Shown: positions 1 through 10,027 of the stretch, piece by piece | How the letters are laid out: every line of letters starts with the position of its first letter | Numbering within the stretch: the stretch's first letter is position 1 | From: Diplonema papillatum | Lineage: Eukaryota > Euglenozoa > Diplonemea > Diplonemida > Diplonemidae | Reading direction: 5' to 3' | Assembly (NCBI GenBank): GCA_030068145.1 | Contig: JAPJBO010000528.1 | Location: 92,999-156,998, forward strand | DNA length: 64,000 bases | Notes under the pieces: model-generated | The model's input: only the letters and a program-made list of their open reading frames with translations | The model's database searches: none | Told to the model about the DNA's origin: nothing | Made by a program: the position numbers and the translations under genes

Positions 1-966
1 TGTTGGGTAGACAACTTTTTTGTGGTCGGTGCAACACACGACGAGGTCGAGGAGCGCTACCGGAGCTTCCTTGACCGTTGCCGCCTCGTGGGCGCGGACA
101 TCAACACCCGGGACGCCATGTACGGCCGCCCCCTCAGCCGTTTTGAAGCTCTCGGTCTGGAGTTCGACCTCGAGGCCGCGACCCCGCGCTACCGGTCGGC
201 TCCGTCGTGGGTGCGGAAGTTTTTAGAGAGCAGTGCCCTCGGCCTGGTCCTTGCCGGGAGAGCGACACCTCGGCAGGTCTTTACTGTTTTTGGAGGGGTC
301 GTCTGGTTCATTTTTTCCACCAGGCGGCGCTTGTGCTTCCTGAGGTCAGCGATGGCTTTCTTGCGGAGAGCTGCGTCGCTTCTTGGCGAGGGCGTAGTTT
401 CGTGGGACGACGAGGTCGACATTCCCCCCTCCGCTCTGCACGACCTGCGGTCGGTGCTCACCGACCTGGCGTCGAATCATTGGGTCAGTCGGGTCGAAAT
501 GGATCGGCAGGCATTGCTCGCGTGGTCCGACGCATCCGACGGCGAGTGGGCGGTCGTTCTGGAGACGTGTCCGGAGTTGGCGTTTCAGGGGATGTTTACG
601 GACTCATCGGTCCACATCTATCTGAAGGAACTGCTGGCCGCTGCACAGGCAGTCTGGTTCGCGTCGTTGGAGGTGCCCCGTTGTCTCCTGTCCGCGAAGG
701 TGGACAACCAGGCCGCCGTTTTCGCCCTGCAAAAGGGCCATAGCAAGAACTTCTGGGCGAATGAAATCTTGTGCTTGGTCTACGGGATCGCGGACCAGGC
801 GGGAATCATCGTTGACCCCTCCTGGGTGCCGACAGACGAGCAGCGTGCGGATGAGTACACGCGCGGGTCGCGCGCCCTGGCGACCTCGCACCCCGCCTTG
901 AGGGATCATCTCGAGGCCTTCAGCCTCTCGCCTGCGTTTGAGTCCTGGCTCCGCAGGACACTCTAG
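1..966 (+). CDS. DIRS-like retrotransposon polyprotein, RT C-terminus plus RNase H (5' incomplete)
   Basis: The frame is open from base 1 to the stop at 964-966, so the start lies outside the window. The first residues read CWVDNFFVVG, which sits where reverse transcriptases carry the YxDD box (motif C), followed by a thumb-like segment. RNase H landmarks follow in order: DASDGEW (about residue 178), KELLAAAQAVW (about 210), DNQAAVFAL (about 235) and RADEYTRG (about 283). This order and the compact RNase H directly after RT are typical of DIRS-type and related elements. Known family role: copies the element RNA into DNA and removes the RNA strand. Oddity: the second catalytic Asp of YxDD is Asn and the Tyr is Trp, so this copy may be inactive or belong to a diverged lineage. 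The frame is otherwise undamaged, suggesting a young insertion. Matching DIRS pieces lie at 16784-18811 and 40807-42157. Confidence 0.75.
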   Translation, partial: CWVDNFFVVGATHDEVEERYRSFLDRCRLVGADINTRDAMYGRPLSRFEALGLEFDLEAATPRYRSAPSWVRKFLESSALGLVLAGRATPRQVFTVFGGVVWFIFSTRRRLCFLRSAMAFLRRAASLLGEGVVSWDDEVDIPPSALHDLRSVLTDLASNHWVSRVEMDRQALLAWSDASDGEWAVVLETCPELAFQGMFTDSSVHIYLKELLAAAQAVWFASLEVPRCLLSAKVDNQAAVFALQKGHSKNFWANEILCLVYGIADQAGIIVDPSWVPTDEQRADEYTRGSRALATSHPALRDHLEAFSLSPAFESWLRRTL

Positions 967-2466
967 CCTACGAAAGAAGAGCACCGTTGAGGCGGTGTAC
1001 GTACCCCATGGCGTTCAACGAAAAACAATTCCCTCCCCTCATCATTTTCCGGTTTCAACCGTGGTTAGCCAGTGACGCGTCTTATTTTTTGGAAACAGTG
1101 AAATAAAATTTTTATACTCAAGCGAACGTCAGCGAAAACCCCCACAACGCACAGATGTACTGGTTCAAAGCATGGGTATTCGGGCGAGACATTAGCCGCT
1201 TCTGAGTCGATCCGCGCGACGCGAAGGACGGCTTCTTCTTTTTCTCTGGCCTAGAAAGAAGAAGAGAAGCAAAAGGCCGTTCCTGGTCCAGGAACGTGAC
1301 GGTCAACCAGCTTGCAAAGCTTGAGTCGGAGGCAGCACAGTGCCACAACCCCGTCCGCTTTGCCCTGTGGCTGACCGTCTCGACGAGCTTGTGTTCAGCG
1401 CGAGCGCCAAGCCCCAAGGTGCGCCACGCCTTGATGCTTTAGTGGGAAATCGGTAGCCACTTGACCCGTAGGCCCGTGGCTCTGCAGTACCGCCGAACAC
1501 GTGAAGCTTGGCTCCCGTGCAGCAGTCTTTTTCTCTGGCCTAAAACAAAAAAAAGGAAAGGCGCCGATGCCCTCCTCCTCGGGCGAGGCGGATCGTCCGG
1601 GCGATCGTTCGCCACTTGCAACCAAGCCGCAACCGCCCCGCGGCGCAGTGGAGTGCAGAACTCTACAGCATACTCCTGCTCCTCGTACACCGCATGTACC
1701 ACCTCGTGGTGTAGGTATGCATAGCAGGATGCACGTAGCATCCATCTACCCTAGCATGTCATACTACGAGAGCATGTGCTGGTATGCACAGCGGGATGCT
1801 TCACAGCATCCACAGCTAGTGCTCACACCTACATGTGACCCTGCATGTATATGTATATGGTATGGTATGCTGGGAATTGTTGCTGGCTTCTTCTGGCATC
1901 ATCGCACTCGTACTGAGGCGAGTCTACAGCCGTTGGCGCTACTCTACCCGCTCTCTCTTTCTCTCGGCCGAAACTAATGAGGAAGGTGAGACTGACATTC
2001 TTTGATCCTGCCGAGTTTGGTCTATTCAGTAACGCCGGAGTGACTGTCTACTTGCAACCCCGCCTCATCCCAAACTCTTCTGGTGTTGGTCCGGGAAGGC
2101 GCTCATCCTGCCATGCGCTTTGCTCCAATTCCCACAGTAAACCATAGTATGCTCTAGAGCAGTACCTAGCTACTACCGACTACTGCACTCCGCTGGACAC
2201 CACAAGCAAACACACAAAAAGTGGGGGGCCCAAGACTAAATTCAAAGCGAATTTCTTCTTGGTGTCGGTCGCTACACTTACAAACTTGGCTAGCCATAGT
2301 TAACGTGTGTACTCACGCCTACATCCCTCATACTACCCGCCTCACAGCCTCAATGGTCAACCGGAGACCCTAAACCACCGAACCTCTAAACCACAAAAAA
2401 CGCTAAAAAAAAACTGATGAGGCGCCTACCGTAAGTAAGGTATGTGGAAAATGGCCGAAACCACCA
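967..2466. other. Gene-free region with dispersed repeats
   Basis: No supportable gene. A phrase around tttctctggcctaraa occurs twice (about 1240 and 1530). The stretch 1978-2150 is a diverged copy of 18969-19150 (shared words such as gactgacattctttgatcct and tgctccwattccc), so both ends belong to one dispersed repeat family. The stretch 2225-2300 recurs at about 36352-36430. An R2-type module (ggtcaaccggagac...ctaaa) lies at 2350-2408. Confidence 0.5.
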
Positions 2467-2700
2467 TTGACCAGCAACGAAACTGGCACCCCACCGATTC
2501 TCTTACCTCGTGCAACCGCCACTCTTACGACATTCAGAGCACAAAGGATATCTTCCCGTATTGACGAAGGTCACCCGGTGACTTTAAACCCCCGGAGTTG
2601 CAAGCGAACGTTCACTTTAAGAAAAAGGTTAAAAGACACGAAATCTGTGCACCCAGTCGAAACGTCCGGAAAGCATTGTGCTCTTTTGAGTGCATGATTT

Positions 2701-2955
2701 TGCACGCACTTCTCGTTGGCAGATTGCTTCACGATGAAGTCGTCACCTGGTTACTTGTTAGCGGGTCAGGTCGTTTTCGACTTCTTCCGGATCGTCGGAG
2801 AGCATTGCGCTCTTCTGAGGACACGAGCCCACATGGATTTTGCACGCACGCACTTCTCGTTGGCAGATTACTTCACGATGACGTCGTCACTGATTACTCG
2901 TTAGCGGGCCAGGTCGTTTTCGATCTCTTCCGGATCGTCGGAGAGCATTGCACAT
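2701..2955. repeat. Two-unit tandem repeat, about 145 bp
   Basis: The segment beginning tgcacgcacttctcgttggc and ending with ccggatcgtcggagagcatt is present twice, head to tail, with a few substitutions and a shortened second unit. The small reading frames over it show no family resemblance and follow the repeat. An R2-like module precedes it at 2566-2630 and another lies at 3287-3332. Confidence 0.7.
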
Positions 2956-3420
2956 GCAGCAAGTGCAGGCGCCATGAAGGCAGCTGACTGCTGTTTCGCC
3001 AGCTAGCAGGTAGGGACAGAAGGAAACTCATTGGTCCATTCACGCGCATCTTTAATTGGAAGACGAGCAAGCACTGTGCCGAAATCACAAAAGAGATATC
3101 CACATGGACAACCGATTGTCACCAGCAACACAATGATGTCCGAGGAGGGCCTACCATTATGTGTGGATAATGACCGAAACCACCAACGATCAACAGGGCA
3201 CGCGCCGATGCTTTCCTCGTGCAGCCACCGCCTTTGCGAACACACGCTGCGTATGAGGAATATTCTCGTTGCCGAAGGTCCCCCTGGCGACTATAAACCC
3301 CCGGATTCTCGCGAACTTCCACACTAAAAATCCCAAGCACCCCCCTAAACGCGTTAGGGGACTTCACAAGGTTTCACAACGTAGTGACACATCACCCGAA
3401 ACGAGCGGCACCCCCCAAGC

Positions 3421-3485
3421 GTCTACGGTCAACCGGAGACTTTAAAATACCGACCTTCTAATCCACAAATAGCGCTAAAAAAAAA
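3421..3485 (+). repeat. R2 dispersed module
   Basis: One of many copies of a ~60-bp module with consensus ggtcaaccggagactctaaa, a variable middle, and an A-rich end. An inverted copy of this particular version, including taatccacaaat, lies at 42425-42480. Elsewhere the same module sits immediately in front of exons. See the finding on R2. Confidence 0.7.
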
Positions 3486-3549
3486 CGAAGTTACACGGAT
3501 GCGCAACCACATGTGGTAAAGTAAAAGCGACACAACGTCCCCCCCGCCA

Positions 3550-4140
3550 GTTTTCCTCTTGCAACATGCAAGAAACAGTCTAAAATGGGCCCAGAACGCT
3601 GGGTGTCGCCAATTTTCCTCTTGCAACCTGCAAGAATTGAACGGGAAAAACACGCAGTCTTTTATCCCCGAGGTTTTATTATCCAACGTTGTAATACATA
3701 AGCACATCCACACCTTCTCCGGTAGCTCCCGGCTCAGCCGACTCTCGCGGCCTTCTTAAAAGGCCCAGTGTCCTTCCGCATGGAGGCACACGGAAGAGCT
3801 CCCCCGCAAGGGTGCTTACCCCCGCGAGTAAAAGGGTGCTTCTTTCCAGGGCAGGTATTCTCATCTTGCAAGGTGGCCGGTGCTTCTTCACGGGCCCCGA
3901 CGCACGCCTGCGTCCTCTCCATCCAACCCTCTGTTTTTCTTCTCTCTCTGTATCTCCAAGTTCTCCCCTCGTGCTGGCACCGCGAAGCGAGGTCCGTCGC
4001 TGCTAGCGGGCCCAGAGAAGGGAAACAACAACAGTCTAAAATGGTCCCAGATGGCTGGGTGTCGCCAATTTGCCTCTTGCAACCTGCAAGAAACAGTCTA
4101 AAATGGGCCCAGATGGCTGGGTGTCGCCAATTTTCCAGCA
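3550..4140. repeat. Two pairs of ~60-bp tandem units
   Basis: A unit containing aaacagtctaaaatggg, gctgggtgtcgccaattt and ctcttgcaacctgcaag occurs twice at about 3565-3640 and twice at about 4030-4140. The sequence between the pairs shows nothing I recognise. Small open frames on both strands track the repeat and are not taken as genes. Confidence 0.65.
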
Positions 4141-5010
4141 CGTAGTGCTGCTCACAGCCGTATCCTTCTTGATTGCTTTCACCCTTCCTTGTGTGGGTAA
4201 GTCGATCAAATCGAAGTCAGTGAGCTGCTCGCATCTGGAAACTTTTTGATTGCTCCCTCACAGGCAACCACCCTTCCTTGTCACCGTGAGGCCAAAGTCA
4301 GCTGTCAGCACGCAGTGCTGCTCACAGCAGTAGGCTCCGAATCTCTCACAAAGCACCTCTCTTCCTTGCCGCGAGTATACGTCGGCTAAAAAGCAAAGCC
4401 ACTCACCCCAGCACGTAGTGCTGCTCACATCAGTCTAATTTTTGATTGCTCTCACAAACACCATCCTTCCTTGTGTGAGTAAGTCGATCCCATCGAAGTC
4501 ATTCAGCTGTCAGCACGCAGTGCTGCTCACAGCAGCAGACTCTTTGGTCGCTCTCTCACAGGCACCACCCTTCCTTGTCACCGTGAGGCTGAGAGTTAGT
4601 CGGTCAAATCAAAGTCACTTAGCTGCCAGCACGCATTGCTGCTCACAGCAGTGGACTCCGATTCTCTCAAAAAACACCCCCTCTTCCTTGCCACAGGGAA
4701 GCAGCAAGCAAGTCGGCTGAAAAGTGAGTAAGTCGATCAAATCGAAGCCATTCAGCTGCCAGCACGCAGTGCTGCTCACAGCAGCAGACTTTTTGATTGC
4801 TCTCTCACCGTGAAGCAGCCAGTAATTCCGCCGACATAGAAGTCGGCTCAGCCAACACGTGGTGCGCTGACTCAGCACGTACCTTTGGAAATAGCCATTC
4901 GAAATGCTGCCAGCAGTAGACTTTTCGATTGTTCACTCCAAGCACCACCCCTTCCTTGTCACCGCGAAGCTGGAAGTAGCGACCAAATCAAAGTCACTCA
5001 GCTGCCAGTA
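4136..5010. repeat. Tandem array, units about 100-130 bp
   Basis: The palindrome-like core cagcacgyagtgctgctcac recurs at about 4136, 4312, 4410, 4512, 4627 and 4760, with decayed forms to about 5000. Between cores the units share gattgctctcacaggca, ccttccttgtcaccgtga and gtcgatcaaatcgaagtca. Units vary in length and are imperfect. No coding capacity is evident. Confidence 0.8.
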
Positions 5011-5029
5011 GTGTTAGCAACACAGAAAC

Positions 5030-5165
5030 GAAGCGCCTGCTTTTTTTGTGTCTAACAAATGCAATTTGTCAAGAACAAAACAGATCGATGACCGCGTACT
5101 ATCTTCACTCCCGTTCGATGAACAAAACGGGTTTCAAGGAAGTGCGCACAAACAAAGGATGCGCC
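5030..5165 (+). repeat. One arm of a 25-kb-distant inverted repeat
   Basis: The stretch around ctaacaaatgcaatttgtca and cactcccgttcgatgaacaa is present in reverse-complement form at about 30405-30530. A following segment (about 5205-5275, gcgtgttttggtgg) is related to 42531-42625 and 53068-53160. Confidence 0.6.
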
Positions 5166-5667
5166 AGATCCGTTTTTTTTTGCCAAATCTTGCGAGTTGC
5201 CCCCCGTCGTTGTTGGCTAAAAAGACGCAACCAGCGTGTTTTGGTGGACCGTTTGGAATTCCTAACCTGAAACCCGCCTTGACTGTCGACCGTAGATGCC
5301 AACACGGATCCTTAAAACTCGGAACAGTGTAGAAAAAATAGACAGCACGCGCAGACAATGAATTGTGTCTACATCCACTCGGTCACTTTCTCCCACCCCG
5401 CCAGATTGGCCAGAATGCCCATTTTTCACCAATTTTCGCCCTTCTTTCGTGCTTCTAGGTGCCCCCCTCATCTGACTTGGGTCCAAAAGCCCCTAAATAC
5501 ATGTTTTGAGGTGGAAAACATCAAAGAGATGCCGCGGGACCCCGTGATTCCCTAAAAGCACGGAATAACAGCGCCAATAATAAAATCCACAGGATTTCTA
5601 CCAGGAGTCGCACCCTTCTAGGCATAGGTGGCGGGCGTTCACTCGCCCTGCCACTCGCCCTGCCACT

Positions 5668-5851
5668 GGAGGCTCGACGGGGAGAAAACAATGCAACTAC
5701 GAAGGGGGTCTCTTTTGTTGAACGCTTACGCCCGCCACCAGATTTACTTGTGTTTCGTGCGGGCCACCGCACATTTACCTCCTTTGAGATTTCGCAACCA
5801 ACAGTCTCCTCAAGTATTACCTACAAGGCAGGTGCGTAAACAAAATAAAAT
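5668..5851 (+). repeat. R1 SINE-like repeat, A-tail at right
   Basis: A copy of the ~220-bp R1 family: ggaggct..gggagaaaacaatgcaactac, then the conserved gaacgcttacgcccgcc, then cacatttacctcctttga, then ctacaaggcaggtgc and an A-rich end. Lacks the usual first ~30 bases. The strand given is the one on which the A-rich tail is 3'. Confidence 0.8.
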
Positions 5852-6633
5852 AAGTCGCAAATGCACCGCCCCGTCCAACAGGTTGCACGGCAAGTTGCAT
5901 CCAACGACCCCCCCCCCACCAAACCCACCACCCTCCCCAACCCGGGCTTCCTTTTTACCCCTGCAAACCCGTGAATAGATGCTACGGGAGTATCTGGCAA
6001 CCGCTGCTTAACATAGTGCTCACGTGGGCGGTGTCTTCGAACAGCACTTCGTGATGTTCGCATCACAAAACAAAGAAGACAGTGAAATCGTCGTTACCTG
6101 GTCGGGTTTCGCTCGCGACCGTTTCCTGAACAATCCTTCACTAAATCGGTTAAATAACCTGGTCTCAGTGGTGCAAGCCACGCGCTCTTCAAACCCAAGA
6201 AACATCCCCCCCCCCCATTTCTCGCATCATTGGAAGTGGAGTTACCAAGAGTTCCTCATTTTTTTGTGCAGCAAGTATGTATCAAATTGCTTTGCAGACA
6301 TTTCACCCCCTAAATCCTTTATTTCTGTTTGGCTGAGTCGCAGTCACGATCAGGGCGAGGACCCTGAGTTTTTAACTGATTGCTTAGACACGGTTGTAGG
6401 GGCCTTCTCCCCGTGACGGATTTGCCTGTGCTCTAGTAGCACGGGTGGTCCTGGCTGTGACTACTACGAACAGCCGCCTGACAAATCAGACTCACACCGC
6501 TGCCCTGTCTGCAGACACTCAGGTTCCGCGCTGATGATGGTCCGCCTTATGTGTCTGTGGCTTAAAAGACCGAAACACAGCGCAGACCACATCCGGCCAA
6601 AGTGGCTGATCCTTAACAAGAGCGCTGTTGCAA
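5852..6633. other. Gene-free stretch
   Basis: Contains C-rich runs near 5905-5940 and 6206-6220, and small open frames without recognisable features. The segment about 6478-6570 is the left member of a direct repeat with 7270-7360 (shared ctgcagacactcaggttccg and gatggtccgcc). Confidence 0.4.
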
Positions 6634-6660
6634 CCCCCCCCCCCCCCCCCCCCCCCCCCC
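6634..6660 (+). repeat. Homopolymer run of 27 C
   Basis: Uninterrupted C tract followed by ataaaatcc. Such runs are assembly-sensitive, so the length may not be exact. Confidence 0.9.
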
Positions 6661-8936
6661 ATAAAATCCATATTTTTGTTTTCCTTTTTTTCGACAATCG
6701 AATCACTTGGATCCGCTGCTGCTGTGATCCCGTCCCTCCACACGATAAAGAGAATCCTAGAAAATCATTGACAACCGCAAACGCTATTGCTGCTGCAGTT
6801 TTCCCCACCGGTCTACCCCTACAACCAGACTGTGACGCATTACCATTCCGAACACGTTCTTGCATCTCCCTTCCCCCTACTCTGCATTCCTGCGAAGAAG
6901 ACTTGATGCTAGCATCACACATACATGAGAGGCAGTGTCCTGCCTAAACATTAAACTAAGATTTCCCCCCTGTGCTTACACGACTCACGTTGCTATGGTC
7001 TCACATTCAACACTGTGAAATGTCTTGTGCTATCTACCCTGGCGAAACCGTACGTTCCGCACAGTGTTACCTACTCTGGCGAAACCGTTTTTGTACACGG
7101 GTGAACACGTTCCGTGCATACACTGTACACGTCTGCGAGATCATCGTAAGTCTTCCTGCGTAATGGAGTCCGACCCTGGACATACGATCGGTTTGGAAGC
7201 TGCGCTGAACCAATCCCAGACACTTGCGGGAGGGTAGGTATTTCACAACAATTATGAGTCGTGCACAGAACGAAAGCAGACTCACCAATTTCCCCCCTCC
7301 TGTCTGCAGACACTCAGGTTCCGCGCTGGTGATGGTCCGCCACGTGTCCGTGGCTCAAAGGACCCAACCACAGCGCAGGCGCTTAGCCATTCCAAGCACG
7401 TTTGCAATCCCCCCAAAACCCCTCGAATCTCTAGCTATCGAAAAGCCGTCCCACGCTGCAGGACGCTATGCCTCTCCTCCCTTCCTCGACAGCCACGGCT
7501 CTCCTCTCCTATTCCCAGAAGATCCCAGAAGAAGAAAAAGAAGAAGAAGAAGGGAAAGCAAAACGAAACCCGGTCGAAGCAACACCAGTCTGTACGCCCA
7601 TGCGGGATCGTCGGAAACGCAAAAATAAGAAGACCGCTCTGTGTCAATCCTCAGATGCAGGTATTGAGGATGTCTCCCGAGTCACGTCCGAAGTAATAAA
7701 GTGGGCGTGTGCTGCACCCAAAGCGCCAATGTACCCCGAAAAGCGGGCGCAACACCAGTGCTGCGAAACTCCAGCTTCAGCTCCAGTCGGAGCTGGACAC
7801 AGACCGTGAACGACCACACCGAAGTCTATTACATGCAACGCGTATGTGTTGCTGCACCGTGGTGCCGAAAATACCGGCTGCCAGACCAGGAAGAATAGCA
7901 GCACAGAGAAAGAGAGAGAACCCGTATCCGCTCGTCCCCCCCCACCCGGTATCAGTGTTCTGCCTGAACATTAAGCTAGCCCCTCCTACCCCTTTCTCAT
8001 CGTTTGAAAATGATCGGAAAAAGGTGGGGCGGGGTGAAACCCCCCGCTCAAAAAAGGCCTCTTCGCTTCGACTTGGAAACGGGCTGCCAAAAAAAAGGCA
8101 AGAAGACGCGTCGACAACGTGCAGAACCATCTGAGCCACTATCTTGGTCGACTTCTTTTTCTCCGTTTGCTTCCAATCTGCAACTCCGCAATCGTCGGCG
8201 CATCAGGCCTGCCAGGCAAATATTGTCCCTGGGTCTTGAGCCTGAACGTTTTTAGGTGAAGCACAGGTGACGCACTGGAATCTGTCCAGAAGAAAAAGTC
8301 ACAGTGTGAGTAGTGCTGTAGAGCGTGTTGCTGATGCGCAGCTTCTTTCACACCAAAAAATTCAAGCGAACTGTTACTCAAGAAAGAAAGTCTCCGGTGA
8401 AGCAGCAGGTGATGCCTGCGTCACCTGAATTTCCACGGCAAAACCAATTAGGGTGGACAGCGGCTTCACCAGCTTTATGCCGCAAGACAACATTGCCGCC
8501 AGCAGAGACTCTGACGGTTGGCTAGCAAATTGAAACTATGATCTACACTCCCATCGCTACCCGACGGCTTCTGCGGTCAACTGGAGACTCGCATCCAGAG
8601 GAGGAAGACATCCTCTCGGCAGTGCACCACCGGGCATAAGCCGGTCTCGGCTTATCCCCTGGAATTGCGTCGCATGGCCTGCGCGCTGCCGATCACAATC
8701 CACCGCTTGAGGACGACAAGATACAATCGAGAAGGTAGCCACCGAACTGGGATGCAGGTGAAGAACAGGGATGCTGCAAAATCTGCGGTGCGAAAACCTG
8801 GAGAAAGGTTGCTTCGTTTCCTCAGCCCGTGTCGCGTGTGCTCGAAGTGAAGAAGACTGGCACAAGAGGAAGTTATCTATTTGAAGTGCCTCCAGGAGTG
8901 TGGTGCCACGCACATGGCCCCCCTTCAGGCCGATAC
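6661..8936. other. Gene-free repeat region
   Basis: Holds the right member (7270-7360) of the direct repeat with 6478-6570, and a second word aacattaa(a/g)cta shared by 6950 and 7968. There is a purine tract at 7517-7555. Otherwise I see no domain-like reading frame, RNA gene or splice-consistent exon. An R2-like fragment (ggtcaactggagactcgcat) lies at 8574. Confidence 0.4.
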
Positions 8937-9170
8937 AATTATGGGCAAAGTCCCTTGTATGGACACCTGACTTTGAAAAAGTCCCTTGTATGGACAGCAA
9001 ACTTTCGAAATTCCCTTGTATGGACACCTGACTTTGCAAAGGTCCCCTGTGTGGTTTGGAAAAGTCCCTTGTATGGGAGAGATATTTTTTTATAGCCCCT
9101 TGTATGGACAAACTTTCCAGGTCCCTTATATGGACACCTGATTTTGGAAAAGTCCCTTGCACGGTGTAGT
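8937..9170 (+). repeat. Satellite array, left arm (about 33-36-bp units)
   Basis: About seven units of the form aagtcccttgtatggacac followed by ctgactttgaaa or a variant. The same unit recurs in opposite orientation at 9597-9980, so the two arrays form a long imperfect inverted repeat around 9171-9596. Confidence 0.85.
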
Positions 9171-9490
9171 GAAACCTGCTAGTTGCACGTCGACCCGTGG
9201 AATGATCTGAGAGCGACATCATGCTTTGCCGCCTGCCTTCTTCATTGCGCTTGGTGTACACGACTACGCGAGTCCGGATCTACTGCTCTGATGACAGCAA
9301 AATACGACTCCAGTTTCGCAAAGGCAGCCGCCGCATTACACCCGACTCGTTGAAGTGCACGAGCCTTGGCCTCTTTTGCAACCTTCTTCGAGACGACGGC
9401 GTGGTACTCCGTCCTGGCTCGATCGATCATACTGTCCACTGACGGCTTCGGGTCGTTTCCAACCAATCCGTTTGGAGGCGCCCACCAGTG

Positions 9491-9588
9491 AAACCCCCCC
9501 GATTTCCCCCGACTTTAAAAATCGGGGGGTTTTTTAGCCCCCGATTTCCCCCGATTTTCCCCGATTTTCCCCGACAAATTTGTCGGGG
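9491..9588. repeat. C/G-rich hairpins between the satellite arms
   Basis: Two adjacent palindromes. One pairs aaaccccccccgattt-type sequence at 9491-9505 with aaatcggggggttt at 9518-9532. The second, ccccgacaaatttgtcgggg at 9569-9588, is a perfect 20-bp palindrome. They are separated by repeats of ccccgatttt. The C-rich and G-rich sides would favour strong hairpins. Confidence 0.85.
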
Positions 9589-9596
9589 GTTACATG

Positions 9597-9980
9597 TATG
9601 ATACAAGGGACTTTTCAAAAGTATGTCGTCCATTCAAGGGACTTTTCAAAAGTATGTCGTCCATACAAGGGACCTTTTAAAGGTTTGTCGTCCATACAAG
9701 GGACTTTTCGAAAGTACGGCGTCCATGTAAGGGTAGGTTCTCCATACAAGGGTATTTTTGAACATCTGCCGTCCATATATAAGGGACCAAAAAAGTCCGT
9801 CCATACAAGGTCCCTTTTGAGAATGTGTGTGTCCATACAAGGGTATTTATTCAGAATCTTCTGTCCATACAAGGGTATTTTGCCAACCTTGTGCCCATAC
9901 AAGGGTATTTTGCAAAACTCTGCTGTCCATACAAAGGCCCTTTTAGAAACTAGTGAGCCCATACAAAGGGTTATTCCAAA
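9597..9980 (-). repeat. Satellite array, right arm (inverted)
   Basis: About eleven units containing gtccatacaagggac or gtccatacaagggtat, each followed by a ~18-base variable stretch. It is the reverse complement of the 8937-9170 array. A 175-codon frame runs across it (9580-10107) only because most units approximate a multiple of three bases; its sequence is the unit repeated. Confidence 0.85.
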
Positions 9981-10027
9981 GGTTCGGCTCCGGATAAAAA
10001 AATTTGTCCTAAAATTATACTTAGATC

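Noticed and set aside
6534-6947. Frame crossing the poly-C run
   Set aside because: The Pro run is produced by the C homopolymer and the flanks carry no domain; the length of the run is uncertain.
9597-9980. Regularly spaced repeats resembling a CRISPR array
   Set aside because: The repeat part is short and degenerate, the gaps are partly similar to each other, the mirror-image array lies at 8937-9170, and the surroundings are eukaryotic with introns and no cas genes.
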